Positions 50,613 through 58,604 of a stretch of DNA of 64,000 nucleotides are shown one piece after another. Position 1 is the first letter of the stretch. Each line of letters opens with the position of its first letter. The stretch is from Eubacterium sp. MSJ-21 (GTDB taxonomy: Bacteria > Bacillota > Clostridia > Lachnospirales > Lachnospiraceae): assembly GCF_018918185.1 (NCBI RefSeq), contig NZ_JAHLPZ010000005.1, positions 124,001-188,000 on the forward strand. Direction: 5' to 3'. The notes beneath the pieces were generated by a model. That model searched no databases, was not told the origin of the DNA, and worked only from the letters and a program-made list of their open reading frames with translations. Made by a program: the position numbers and the translations under genes.

Positions 50613-50783
50613 ATTCGTAATTAATATGTAGATAGAGATGGATGGAATTACGAATTCTAAAGCAGACCATTGGAACACGTTGGTACTTAATGAACGACAA
50701 ACTTGTTTGGTGTGAATTTAGTACCGTTACGTGTGGAAGTGAGCGAGAGCGCGTCTGCGTAGAATCGTAATTCCATTCATCTC
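50613..50783. promoter_or_regulatory. Long imperfect hairpin upstream of argJ with an alternative fold
   Basis: Paired segments run from the outside in: GAGATG-GATGGAATTACGA (from 50635) with TCGTAATTCCATTCATCTC (to 50783); GCAGAC (50662) with GTCTGC (50753); ACACGT (50675) with ACGTGT (50729); and GGTACT (50682) with AGTACC (50720). AATTACGAAT (50646-50655) can pair instead with ATTCGTAATT (50613-50622), so two folds exclude each other. It fills the 236-base argC-argJ gap. Element family not recognised. Confidence 0.6.
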
Positions 50784-50804
50784 GGGATAGAGAGGAGTAA
50801 GTAC

Positions 50805-52028
50805 ATGAAACAAATCGAGGGCGGCGTGACCGCTGCAAAGGGATATACAACCGCCGGCACAAGAGCCGGAATCAAAAAAGGAAAGACAAACAAGGATATG
50901 GCGATGATCTTCTCCAAGGTTCCTGCGGTAACTGCAGGAACCTTCACGAAGAACCTTGTCAAGGCGGCTCCGGTGCTCTGGGACAAGAAGGTTACCGATG
51001 CCGGTGTGGCACAGGCAGTCGTAATAAATACCGGTATTGCAAATGCATGTACCGGACAGGCGGGCTATGAGAATGCGGCTGAGACAGCGAAGCTGGCCGG
51101 CGAGGCTTTAAATATTTCATCTGATACAGTACTGGTTGCATCGACCGGTGTCATCGGATTTACATTGCCGATGGACGTGATTGCAGATGGTGTGAAGCAG
51201 CTTTCCGGTATGCTGAAAAATGATGTACAGTTCGCACAGGATGCCGCAGAGGCGATTCTTACAACCGACACCCATCCGAAGCAGATTGCCTATGAGACAA
51301 CAATCGGCGGAAAGACAGTCACATTTGGCGCAATGTGTAAAGGTTCCGGTATGATCCATCCAAACATGGGAACGATGCTTGGTTTTATCATGACAGATGC
51401 AGCAATCTCGAAAGAACTTTTAGACAAGGCGCTGAAGGGTTCCATCGAGGATACATTTAATATGGTATCGGTGGATGGCGATACATCAACGAACGATACC
51501 GTATTGGTCATGGCAAATGGCATGGCGGGCAATCCGGAGATTACGGAGGAAAACGATGATTATGCGGCATTTAAGGAGGCGCTGCTTGCGGTGAATACTT
51601 ACCTTGCGAAGCAGATTGCCGGTGACGGTGAGGGTGCAAGCCGGTTGTTTGAGGTGCAGGTGTCACATGCGAAGGATAAGCAGACTGCCAGGGTACTTGC
51701 AAAGTCGATCATTACGTCAAACCTGACAAAATGTGCAATCTTCGGGAAAGACGCAAACTGGGGACGAATCCTCTGTGCGATGGGATATTCGGGTGCGCAG
51801 TTTGATCCGCTCAAGGTCGATATCGTGATGGCATCCGAGGAGGGAGAGATCACGCTGGTGGAAAATGGTGTGGCAACCGACTTTGATGAGGAGAAGGCAG
51901 CCAGAATCTTATCACCGGATGTTGTAATCGCGAAGGTCGATGTGCGCGATGGTGATGCACAGGCGACCGCATGGGGCTGCGACCTCACATATGATTATGT
52001 AAAGATCAACGCAGATTACCGCTCATAA
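50805..52028 (+). CDS. argJ: Bifunctional glutamate N-acetyltransferase / amino-acid acetyltransferase
   Basis: 407 residues. ArgJ recycles the acetyl group from acetylornithine to glutamate and is cleaved autocatalytically before a Thr that becomes the nucleophile. The processing motif reads PNMGTMLGF near residue 188, with Thr kept and the usual preceding Ala changed to Gly. GSGMIHPNMG, VSVDGDTSTNDT and GKDANWGRI are further family landmarks. GAGGAG precedes the ATG. Downstream of the long hairpin. Confidence 0.94.
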   Translation: MKQIEGGVTAAKGYTTAGTRAGIKKGKTNKDMAMIFSKVPAVTAGTFTKNLVKAAPVLWDKKVTDAGVAQAVVINTGIANACTGQAGYENAAETAKLAGEALNISSDTVLVASTGVIGFTLPMDVIADGVKQLSGMLKNDVQFAQDAAEAILTTDTHPKQIAYETTIGGKTVTFGAMCKGSGMIHPNMGTMLGFIMTDAAISKELLDKALKGSIEDTFNMVSVDGDTSTNDTVLVMANGMAGNPEITEENDDYAAFKEALLAVNTYLAKQIAGDGEGASRLFEVQVSHAKDKQTARVLAKSIITSNLTKCAIFGKDANWGRILCAMGYSGAQFDPLKVDIVMASEEGEITLVENGVATDFDEEKAARILSPDVVIAKVDVRDGDAQATAWGCDLTYDYVKINADYRS

Positions 52029-52147
52029 CAGGGACAGAACCTGCGAAATATTAGGGATGAACGGGAAGAATAATAGCAGATATAAAAGTTCCTGTTTCTG
52101 CACGATTTGTGGAGAAGAAAACAACAGGAATAACGGAGGAAAACAAG

Positions 52148-53038
52148 ATGGTAAATAATGATTCAATGGATATGATACTTGCGAAGGCGCAGACACTGAT
52201 CGAGGCGCTTCCATACATACAGAAATTCAACGGCAAGCGTGTCGTTGTCAAATACGGCGGAAGTGCGATGGTGGATGAAAACCTCAAATACAATGTGATT
52301 AAAGATGTTGCTTTGTTGAAGCTGATTGGCATGGAACCGATCATCGTGCATGGCGGCGGCAAGGAGATCAGCGCATGGCTGAAGAAAATCGGCAAGGAAT
52401 CCGAGTTCGTAAATGGTCTGCGTGTGACAGATGAGGAGACATTAGATGTCGCAGAGATGGTACTTTCCAAGGTTAACAAGAGCCTTGTATCCATGATGCA
52501 GAAGCTTGGACTCAAAGCAGTCGGTATCAGCGGTAAGGATTCCGGACTTCTGAAGGTACAGAAGAAGCTTTCCGGCGGCAAAGATATCGGGTATGTCGGA
52601 GAGGTTGTATCGGCAGATCCTACGATCATTGATACATTAATTGCAAATGATTTCATCCCGGTTATTGCACCAATCGGTATCGGAATTGACGATTATCATG
52701 GCTATAACATCAATGCGGATGATGCGGCATGTGCAATCGCAACAGCCATCAGCGCAGAGAAGCTCGTATTCCTGACTGATATCGAAGGTGTATTTGTAGA
52801 TCCAACCGACAAGTCAACCTTGATCTCCGAGATGGATATCAACGAGGCGCAGGAATTCATCGACAGCGGTGTAGTCGGTGGCGGTATGCTTCCGAAGCTT
52901 ACGAACTGTATCGAGGCAATGAAGAATGGCGTTGCACGCGTCCATATGCTCGATGGCCGTGTAGAACATTGCCTGCTTCTGGAGTTCTTTACAGAAAAGG
53001 GTATTGGTACCGCGATCTTGAAGGAGCCATTATTCTAA
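52148..53038 (+). CDS. argB: Acetylglutamate kinase
   Basis: 296 residues of the amino-acid kinase family. VVKYGGSAM near 31-39, [12 protein letters not shown] near 65-76, [12 protein letters not shown] near 188-199 and the C-terminal [21 protein letters not shown] region are typical. ArgB phosphorylates N-acetylglutamate. GGAGG 7 bases upstream fixes ATG 52148; the longer frame from 52109 precedes that site. A terminator follows, ending the arg unit without argD or argF. Confidence 0.95.
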   Translation: MVNNDSMDMILAKAQTLIEALPYIQKFNGKRVVVKYGGSAMVDENLKYNVIKDVALLKLIGMEPIIVHGGGKEISAWLKKIGKESEFVNGLRVTDEETLDVAEMVLSKVNKSLVSMMQKLGLKAVGISGKDSGLLKVQKKLSGGKDIGYVGEVVSADPTIIDTLIANDFIPVIAPIGIGIDDYHGYNINADDAACAIATAISAEKLVFLTDIEGVFVDPTDKSTLISEMDINEAQEFIDSGVVGGGMLPKLTNCIEAMKNGVARVHMLDGRVEHCLLLEFFTEKGIGTAILKEPLF

Positions 53039-53070
53039 TTTGTCCGAATGAAAATAAAAGAATTAACACA

Positions 53071-53112
53071 AACTACCTCTATATACATTTTGGCTATGGA
53101 GGTAGTTTTTTT
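53071..53112 (+). terminator. Terminator whose 3' arm contains the ydcZ-like ribosome site
   Basis: AACTACCTC (53071-53079) pairs with GAGGTAGTT (53099-53107), followed by T to 53112. The next gene's ATG is at 53113 and its GGAGG lies at 53098-53102, inside the stem. Confidence 0.8.
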
Positions 53113-53553
53113 ATGTGGGGAATTATAGTCGCATTGATATCCGGAGCGTTGATGAGTGTGCAGGGTGTATTTAATACAGGGGTGACAAAGCAGACATCGA
53201 CGTGGCTTGCTTCCGCGTGGGTGGCATTCTCCGGGTTTGTTGTTGCGATTGCCCTCTGGGCAATCTTCGAACGGAATCAGGCGGGGATATTTTCACTGGC
53301 ACAGGTAGATCACAAATATATGCTGTTAGGCGGTGCAATCGGCGCATTTATTACATGGACCGTCATTACAGCGATGGCAGGCTTGGGACCGGCGAAGGCG
53401 GTACTGCTGATCGTTATTTCGCAGCTGCTGATCGCGTATCTGATTGAGATTTTTGGATGGTTTGGTGTAGAGAAAGCTGATTTTCAGTGGACAAAGCTGG
53501 TTGGCATCGTTGTGTCCGTAGTGGGATTTATCATTTTTCAGTGGGAGAAGTAA
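53113..53553 (+). CDS. YdcZ (DUF606)-like DMT-superfamily small transporter
   Basis: 146 residues with about five membrane segments. It begins MWGIIVALISGALMSVQGVFN and includes GGAIGAFITWTVITAMAGLGPAKA, typical of the half-size DMT proteins of the DUF606/YdcZ group. Substrate unknown. The start is chosen at 53113 because the upstream frame runs through argB and the terminator. GGAGG lies 10 bases before the ATG within the terminator stem, so translation needs an unfolded or differently started transcript. Confidence 0.78.
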   Translation: MWGIIVALISGALMSVQGVFNTGVTKQTSTWLASAWVAFSGFVVAIALWAIFERNQAGIFSLAQVDHKYMLLGGAIGAFITWTVITAMAGLGPAKAVLLIVISQLLIAYLIEIFGWFGVEKADFQWTKLVGIVVSVVGFIIFQWEK

Positions 53554-53576
53554 TTTTTTTTCGTGAATTCCGCCTA

Positions 53577-53605
53577 TTGTAATTCGGCGGGAAGTTCTGT
53601 ACAAT
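53577..53605 (+). promoter_or_regulatory. Sigma-A promoter of the comEA-like gene
   Basis: TTGTAA (53577-53582), 17 bases, TACAAT (53600-53605). The CCGCC/GGCGG inverted repeat overlaps the -35 region. The predicted transcript start near 53612 lies 57 bases before the TTG start. Confidence 0.55.
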
Positions 53606-53668
53606 GAGAATATGTCTTGAATATGCAATATGGAATACCAGACTTTTTTAGAAGGGAGATATTTCATT

Positions 53669-54352
53669 TTGCAATACTTAAAAATTTTAATTGTTTGTTG
53701 TGTGCTGCCAATCGGTTTGTGTGGCTGCGGTAATCGTGCAATGCTGCTGACAAGTGAGGCGCAGACGGAAATGCAGATGACGGATGGCTTTGCAGGAGAA
53801 GAAACAGGAACGGAACAGGTAGAAGTTTCGACTACGGAGGAAGTTGTAACAACTGCCACCACAGCAGAAATGATAGAACAACCGGATGAGGTGGCTGTGT
53901 ACGTATGTGGGGCTGTACGGCAACCCGGAGTCTATTATGTGGCGGGTTCTGCAATTCGGGAGACTGTGGTTCGCATGGCGGGCGGCTTTTCGGATGATGC
54001 GGATGTTACGTATGTGAATCTGGCACAGACAGTCATAGCGGGAGAGCAGATCTACATTCCGACACTGGAGGAGACAGCAGGTATATCGCTTTCGGAACGG
54101 GAAGAAGAAACAGCATCAGCGGAGCATGCACCGGCGGATACAAATGCAGAGAGAAATGGTAAGATTAATATCAATACGGCAGGAAAAGAACTGCTGATGA
54201 CGTTGCCGGGAATCGGAGAGAGTAAAGCGGATGCGATAATCGCATATCGGGAAGCCCAGGGGAAGTTTCAGAACACGGAGGAACTAATGCAGATCCGTGG
54301 AATCAAAGAGGGCATATATAATCAAATCAAGGACTTAATTATTGTGGGATGA
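53669..54352 (+). CDS. ComEA-like SLBB plus helix-hairpin-helix DNA-binding protein
   Basis: About 227 residues from a TTG start. An N-terminal hydrophobic segment ends in GLCGCGN, a possible lipobox. A Thr/Glu-rich linker leads to a SLBB domain (about 73-130; VYVCGAVRQPGVY) and a C-terminal double HhH (about 165-227; ININTAGKELLMTLPGIGESKADAIIAYRE). ComEA binds incoming DNA at the membrane during transformation. TTG 53669 is preferred because AAGGGAGA is correctly spaced; ATG 53630 has no ribosome site. Confidence 0.82.
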   Translation: MQYLKILIVCCVLPIGLCGCGNRAMLLTSEAQTEMQMTDGFAGEETGTEQVEVSTTEEVVTTATTAEMIEQPDEVAVYVCGAVRQPGVYYVAGSAIRETVVRMAGGFSDDADVTYVNLAQTVIAGEQIYIPTLEETAGISLSEREEETASAEHAPADTNAERNGKININTAGKELLMTLPGIGESKADAIIAYREAQGKFQNTEELMQIRGIKEGIYNQIKDLIIVG

Positions 54353-54362
54353 GGTGTATAGA

Positions 54363-55049
54363 ATGAAGAAAATTTTGGTGGTAGATGATGAAAAATCAAT
54401 CGTAAAGGGCATCAAGTTCAGTCTGGAACAGGATGACATGAAGGTTGAAGTGGCTTATGATGGTGAGACTGCACTGGAGCTTGCAAAGGCAAATCATTAC
54501 GATATGATTTTACTGGATATCATGCTGCCGGGATTTAGTGGACTGGAAGTCTGTCAGATGATCCGGGAATTTTCAGATGTGCCAATTATCATGCTGACAG
54601 CCAAAGGCGAGGACATGGATAAGATACTTGGTCTGGAATATGGTGCGGATGATTACATAACGAAACCATTTAATATTCTGGAGGTAAAAGCACGTATCAA
54701 GGCGATCTTCCGCCGGAATGGCAGAAATGTGACGGAGCAGGAAAACCAGAAAGTGATCGAGACAAAGGGGCTGAAGATAGATGTAGACAGCCGTCGCGTC
54801 TATATTGATGATAAGGAAGTGAATCTGACAGCCAAGGAGTTCGAACTTGTATATCTGCTGGTATCAAACCCGAACAAGGTTTATTCCAGAGAACAGCTGT
54901 TGAAGACGATCTGGGGACCATCTTATCCGGGCGATGCCAGAACTGTGGATGTGCATGTGCGTCGACTCCGTGAGAAGATCGAGGCAACACCGGCAGATCC
55001 AAAATACATTCATACAAAATGGGGTGTGGGATATTATTTCCACGAGTAA
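54363..55049 (+). CDS. OmpR-family response regulator (WalR/MtrA-like)
   Basis: 228 residues. Receiver domain with DDE near 8-10, phosphorylation Asp in LLDIMLPG (about 53) and Lys in TKPFNIL (about 102); winged helix from about 130 with RRVYIDDKEVNLTAKEFELVYLL and TVDVHVRRLREKIE. GAGG lies 7 bases before ATG 54363. Its probable kinase partner is at 56176, separated by add on the other strand. The receiver resembles WalR, but the identification is not secure. The frame begins just 10 bases after the comEA-like stop. Confidence 0.85.
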   Translation: MKKILVVDDEKSIVKGIKFSLEQDDMKVEVAYDGETALELAKANHYDMILLDIMLPGFSGLEVCQMIREFSDVPIIMLTAKGEDMDKILGLEYGADDYITKPFNILEVKARIKAIFRRNGRNVTEQENQKVIETKGLKIDVDSRRVYIDDKEVNLTAKEFELVYLLVSNPNKVYSREQLLKTIWGPSYPGDARTVDVHVRRLREKIEATPADPKYIHTKWGVGYYFHE

Positions 55050-55051
55050 CC

Positions 55052-55091
55052 CTGTACATAACCTGCCATCTTGTTATGGCAGCAGGTACAG
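55052..55091. other. Hairpin between the convergent regulator and add genes
   Basis: CTGTAC..GTACAG (55052 and 55086) encloses CTGCCAT/ATGGCAG. It has no T run on either side and overlaps the end of add. It may slow convergent transcription or protect 3' ends. Confidence 0.4.
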
Positions 55092-56045
55092 TAACTGGTG
55101 CTTGACAGAGTCATCGGCAAAGGAGATTTCCACACTGTTTTTATACAGTGTTCGGAGATCTTCTTTTTTTATCGCAAGCTGTTCAAGTGCAAAGGCATAT
55201 TCGTCTGTGAGAGTTGTATGACTCACGGTACGGTTGTCGGTGTTGATTGTCGCGAGCAGCCCAAAATCCAGAAATGCACGAAGCGGGTAACTTGAAGCAG
55301 CTGTAACAGCTTTTGTCTGGAAGTTGGAGGTGGGACATAGTTCAAAACCGATATGTGCATCACGGCAGGCCTGCATCAGCGCCGGGTCCTTGATTGCTGC
55401 GATGCCGTGTCCGATTCTGCGGGCACCATATTGCAGGGCAAGTGCCACATTTTTTGCACTTCCACATTCGCCGGAATGAATTGTGAAAGGTACTTCAAGA
55501 CGCTTTGCTTCCGCAAATAGTGCTTCAAACTCTTCGTTTGGATGTCCGGCTTCATCTCCGGCAAGATCTAACGCACAGACACCATTTCCGAGAAATTCTC
55601 TGGCGCATCGGACAACCAGATGATTTTGTTCCGGGGAATGATGACGCATGGCACATAAAATCAGATTGGTAAATACGCCATAGCGGTCAAATGCTTTCTG
55701 ACATCCATAGATGGCAGCCTGCACAACATTTTCGAGATCGAGATGACTGTTCGTGCTTAATGCGGGTGCAAACCGGATTTCCATATAGCGGACATTTTCT
55801 TCGGCTGCCTGTCGTACGACATCGACGATGGCATCCCGGATGTGTTCTTTTTCCTGAAGTGCTGACACGGGGAGATCAAAGCAGGTCAGATACTCTGCAA
55901 GAGACTGGCAATCTTTCGGTGCCTGGATTTTCTGTGCATCCAGTGTGTTCAAATGGAGCGTATCCATAAGGAACGTGCGGCTTAAAGAACCGTCTAAATG
56001 ACAGTGCAGATCAATTTTTGGCATGGTGGAAATATCGTAATTCAT
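55074..56045 (-). CDS. add: Adenosine deaminase
   Basis: 323 residues. Zinc ligands HCHLDGS near 14-20, PFTIHSGECG near 187 with the catalytic Glu/His region, RIGHGIAAI near 209, and NTDNRTV near 265 are all present. The enzyme converts adenosine to inosine in purine salvage. AAGGAG stands 9 bases upstream of the ATG. It is inserted, in reverse orientation, between a response regulator and its likely kinase. Confidence 0.93.
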   Translation of the reverse strand: MNYDISTMPKIDLHCHLDGSLSRTFLMDTLHLNTLDAQKIQAPKDCQSLAEYLTCFDLPVSALQEKEHIRDAIVDVVRQAAEENVRYMEIRFAPALSTNSHLDLENVVQAAIYGCQKAFDRYGVFTNLILCAMRHHSPEQNHLVVRCAREFLGNGVCALDLAGDEAGHPNEEFEALFAEAKRLEVPFTIHSGECGSAKNVALALQYGARRIGHGIAAIKDPALMQACRDAHIGFELCPTSNFQTKAVTAASSYPLRAFLDFGLLATINTDNRTVSHTTLTDEYAFALEQLAIKKEDLRTLYKNSVEISFADDSVKHQLLYLLP

Positions 56046-56111
56046 AGGCAGGAACTCCTTTCATAGGTTTTATCTGTATCATATCAAGTTCCGGCGGTAT
56101 CTACAAGTGGG

Positions 56112-56140
56112 TTGAAGCGAAAGATGCGGTGTGATATAGT
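56112..56140 (+). promoter_or_regulatory. Sigma-A promoter of the kinase-GerMN unit
   Basis: TTGAAG (56112-56117), 17-base spacer, TATAGT (56135-56140); transcript start expected near 56147. Confidence 0.65.
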
Positions 56141-56167
56141 AGAGGTATTCTAAAAAAGGATGGAAAC

Positions 56168-56179
56168 ATGCAGTCGTGA
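56168..56179 (+). other. Possible three-codon leader ORF coupled to the kinase start
   Basis: ATG-CAG-TCG-TGA begins 4 bases after an AAGGATGG ribosome site, and its stop overlaps the kinase's GTG start (GTGA). The ribosome site suits this ATG better than the GTG. Translation of so short an ORF is unproven. Confidence 0.35.
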
Positions 56180-57708
56180 AAAATACGGAAAAAGAATCGC
56201 CCAAGAACGAGAAAATTGAAAAAAAGAAAATAAAACAGCGGGAACGGGCAGAAAAACGACAGCATCAGCATATGGGAATTAGTCTACGCTGGTTTGTCAC
56301 CGTTCTGGTTATTGTACTTTGTGCGGCAATCATGCTTGTATATTCTGTATTATCAAGCAGGCTATATGTACAGCGGTATCAGGAACAGCTGGAAAAAAAT
56401 GTGATGTCACAAGCGGAGTATATAAAAAATAATCTGATGGAGAATCAGATGTCGTTAAAACAGCCGGAAAATCTGGAATTGCGTATTGAGGGCGTTGCAA
56501 TGACTTTTTATGGCAGAGTGCTTGTGGTAAATAAGGATTATCGCGTAATCAAAGACACCTATGGAAATCAAGAGAATGCGCAGATTGTGAATCCGGATAT
56601 TATTGCGGCGATGACAGGTGAGCGCAGTGACTGCCTGAATAAAAAAAATGGATATCTGGAGTATATTACAGCGGTAAAGGATGATGGAGCTGTCTTGGGC
56701 GTATTAGTTATACAGGCATCCACGGAGAGCTTAAAGGTCATCGAACGCAGGGTGGAGCGTCGGAACAGGATGTCGTTTTCACTGATTATGGTAATCTGCA
56801 TCTGTGCAGCTTGTGCGATAGGAAATGCAAGTTCGCGTGGAATCAAGCGTATCAATCAACAGATGGAGATTGCGGGGGACGGACAATTGGAGACGCAGAT
56901 TCCGGTACGTGGATTTAAGGAATTCAAACAGCTTACAGAACGGTATAATGCAACTATTTCGAAGCTGAAGGTCATTGACTCTACACGACAGGAATTTGTT
57001 TCAAATGTGTCGCATGAATTGAAAACACCGATTACATCAATGAAGGTTCTGGCAGATTCCTTGATCCAGAATGAATCGGCAGATCTTGCGATGTACAAGG
57101 AATTTATGGCGGATATCGTCGATGAAGTAGACCGGGAAAGCAAAATTATCACGGATCTGCTGACGCTTGTTAAGATGGATAAAAAATCTGCAGCAATGAA
57201 CATTGAGGAAGTTAAAATCAATGATCTGCTTGAGGTTATTTTGAAACGGGTAACTCCGATTGCGAAAAGCAGAGGAATTCAGATTACGTACGAAAGCTAC
57301 CGGGACATTACTGCGTGGGTTGACGAGGTAAAACTGAGTCTGGCATTGACCAATATTATTGAGAATGCAGTCAAATACAATGTGGATAATGGATGGGTAA
57401 AGGTAACGCTGAATGCAGATCACCGGAATTTCTATGTCAAGGTGGCAGATTCCGGTGTTGGTATTCCGGATGATTGCAAGGAGCATGTGTTCGAACGTTT
57501 TTACAGGGTAGATAAGGCGCGTAGCCGCGATACCGGAGGTACCGGACTTGGTCTGGCAATAACCAAGAGTGTGATTCAGATGCATAAAGGATCCATTAAA
57601 TTATACAGTGAGTCTGGCGAAGGAACGACCTTTACGATTCGGATTCCGATGAAACTGGAATTAGATGCTATGGAAGAAGATGCACGGAAGGATGGTGGCG
57701 CAGAATGA
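56176..57708 (+). CDS. HAMP-containing sensor histidine kinase
   Basis: 510 residues. A Lys/Glu-rich cytoplasmic N-terminus (about 1-32), membrane segment (about 37-58), external sensor domain (about 60-195), second membrane segment (about 198-216) and HAMP (about 217-268) precede HisKA, with phosphoacceptor His in FVSNVSHELKTPITSM (about 281). N-box NIIENAVKYN, G1 DSGVGIP and G2 GTGLGLAI complete an intact kinase. Start codon is GTG. It overlaps the GerMN gene by ATGA and presumably phosphorylates the regulator at 54363. Confidence 0.88.
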   Translation: MKNTEKESPKNEKIEKKKIKQRERAEKRQHQHMGISLRWFVTVLVIVLCAAIMLVYSVLSSRLYVQRYQEQLEKNVMSQAEYIKNNLMENQMSLKQPENLELRIEGVAMTFYGRVLVVNKDYRVIKDTYGNQENAQIVNPDIIAAMTGERSDCLNKKNGYLEYITAVKDDGAVLGVLVIQASTESLKVIERRVERRNRMSFSLIMVICICAACAIGNASSRGIKRINQQMEIAGDGQLETQIPVRGFKEFKQLTERYNATISKLKVIDSTRQEFVSNVSHELKTPITSMKVLADSLIQNESADLAMYKEFMADIVDEVDRESKIITDLLTLVKMDKKSAAMNIEEVKINDLLEVILKRVTPIAKSRGIQITYESYRDITAWVDEVKLSLALTNIIENAVKYNVDNGWVKVTLNADHRNFYVKVADSGVGIPDDCKEHVFERFYRVDKARSRDTGGTGLGLAITKSVIQMHKGSIKLYSESGEGTTFTIRIPMKLELDAMEEDARKDGGAE

Positions 57709-58586
57709 AATGTTGGAAAATAGGTTGTGCGCTTCTGGCGGTGCTGTTCTGTCTGACTGCCTGCGGGCAGAAGCGGACGTCGGTTGATACGGTGACGCTT
57801 GGGGATAACATGATTCATCTTTATGAAGTTGATGGAAATACTATTGTCCGTGCAGCGGAGGATTACCAGTTGAAAACACCGGATGCAATCGCTTCGTGTG
57901 TAGAGGATGTAATGACTGCACTCACCGCTCTGGATTCTTCAAAAATAGAAGCGTATACGTATATGATGGGCGAGGATAACAGTCTGCAGCTGGAACTGCA
58001 GCTGAAAGAGGGAACCTATGAGAACGAGGATATTTTACTTCTGATGGCGGCGACAACAGAGACATTGTTCCAGCTTGAGGATATATCCAGTATTAGTCTC
58101 TCTGTGAAAAATGCCGTGGACGAGGTTTGTGCAGATCAGTTATTCCTGAGAGATACCATATACTACTATGATGCAGAGGAAAATAGTTTATCGCAGGAGA
58201 TAATTGCGATGTATGTGCCAAATGCGCAGGGAACCGGATTGGAATCCTGTGGAATTAAGGTGCAGACGGAACCGCAGACATCGGATCAGGAATTAATTGT
58301 GCGGGAGCTTGTTCGGAAAAATGTGCTGCCGGCAGATACAAAGGTAAATCAGGTATCTGTACATGATTCAGTCTGCTATCTGGATTTATCGGCAGAGTTT
58401 GGAAATTCGGCAGGTACACTTTCACCGGAGATTACACTGTATGCGTTGGTGGATTCTGTTATTGCACAGACGGGCGTGGACACAGTGCAAATTCTGATAG
58501 ATGGAAAAATAGAGGCCAAATACCGGAATGTGGTGGATATAAACAAACCATTACCATTTAACACAGGTATTTTACAGGACGAATAA
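57705..58586 (+). CDS. GerMN-domain lipoprotein
   Basis: 293 residues. Signal peptide with lipobox LTAC (Cys near residue 20). The C-terminal half has GerMN features (LIVRELVRKNVLPADTKVNQ, then VCYLDLSAEF and ALVDSVIAQTGVDTVQILIDG). In Actinobacteria the lipoprotein LpqB, also GerMN-bearing, is encoded directly after the MtrAB two-component genes and modulates the kinase. The ATGA overlap here suggests a similar accessory role, which is inference. Confidence 0.82.
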   Translation: MKCWKIGCALLAVLFCLTACGQKRTSVDTVTLGDNMIHLYEVDGNTIVRAAEDYQLKTPDAIASCVEDVMTALTALDSSKIEAYTYMMGEDNSLQLELQLKEGTYENEDILLLMAATTETLFQLEDISSISLSVKNAVDEVCADQLFLRDTIYYYDAEENSLSQEIIAMYVPNAQGTGLESCGIKVQTEPQTSDQELIVRELVRKNVLPADTKVNQVSVHDSVCYLDLSAEFGNSAGTLSPEITLYALVDSVIAQTGVDTVQILIDGKIEAKYRNVVDINKPLPFNTGILQDE

Positions 58587-58604
58587 AATGAATATAGGAG
58601 AAAC

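Noticed and set aside
52969-53112. Extended N-terminus for the YdcZ-like protein
   Set aside because: It would run through argB in another frame and the terminator; the membrane protein begins at 53113.
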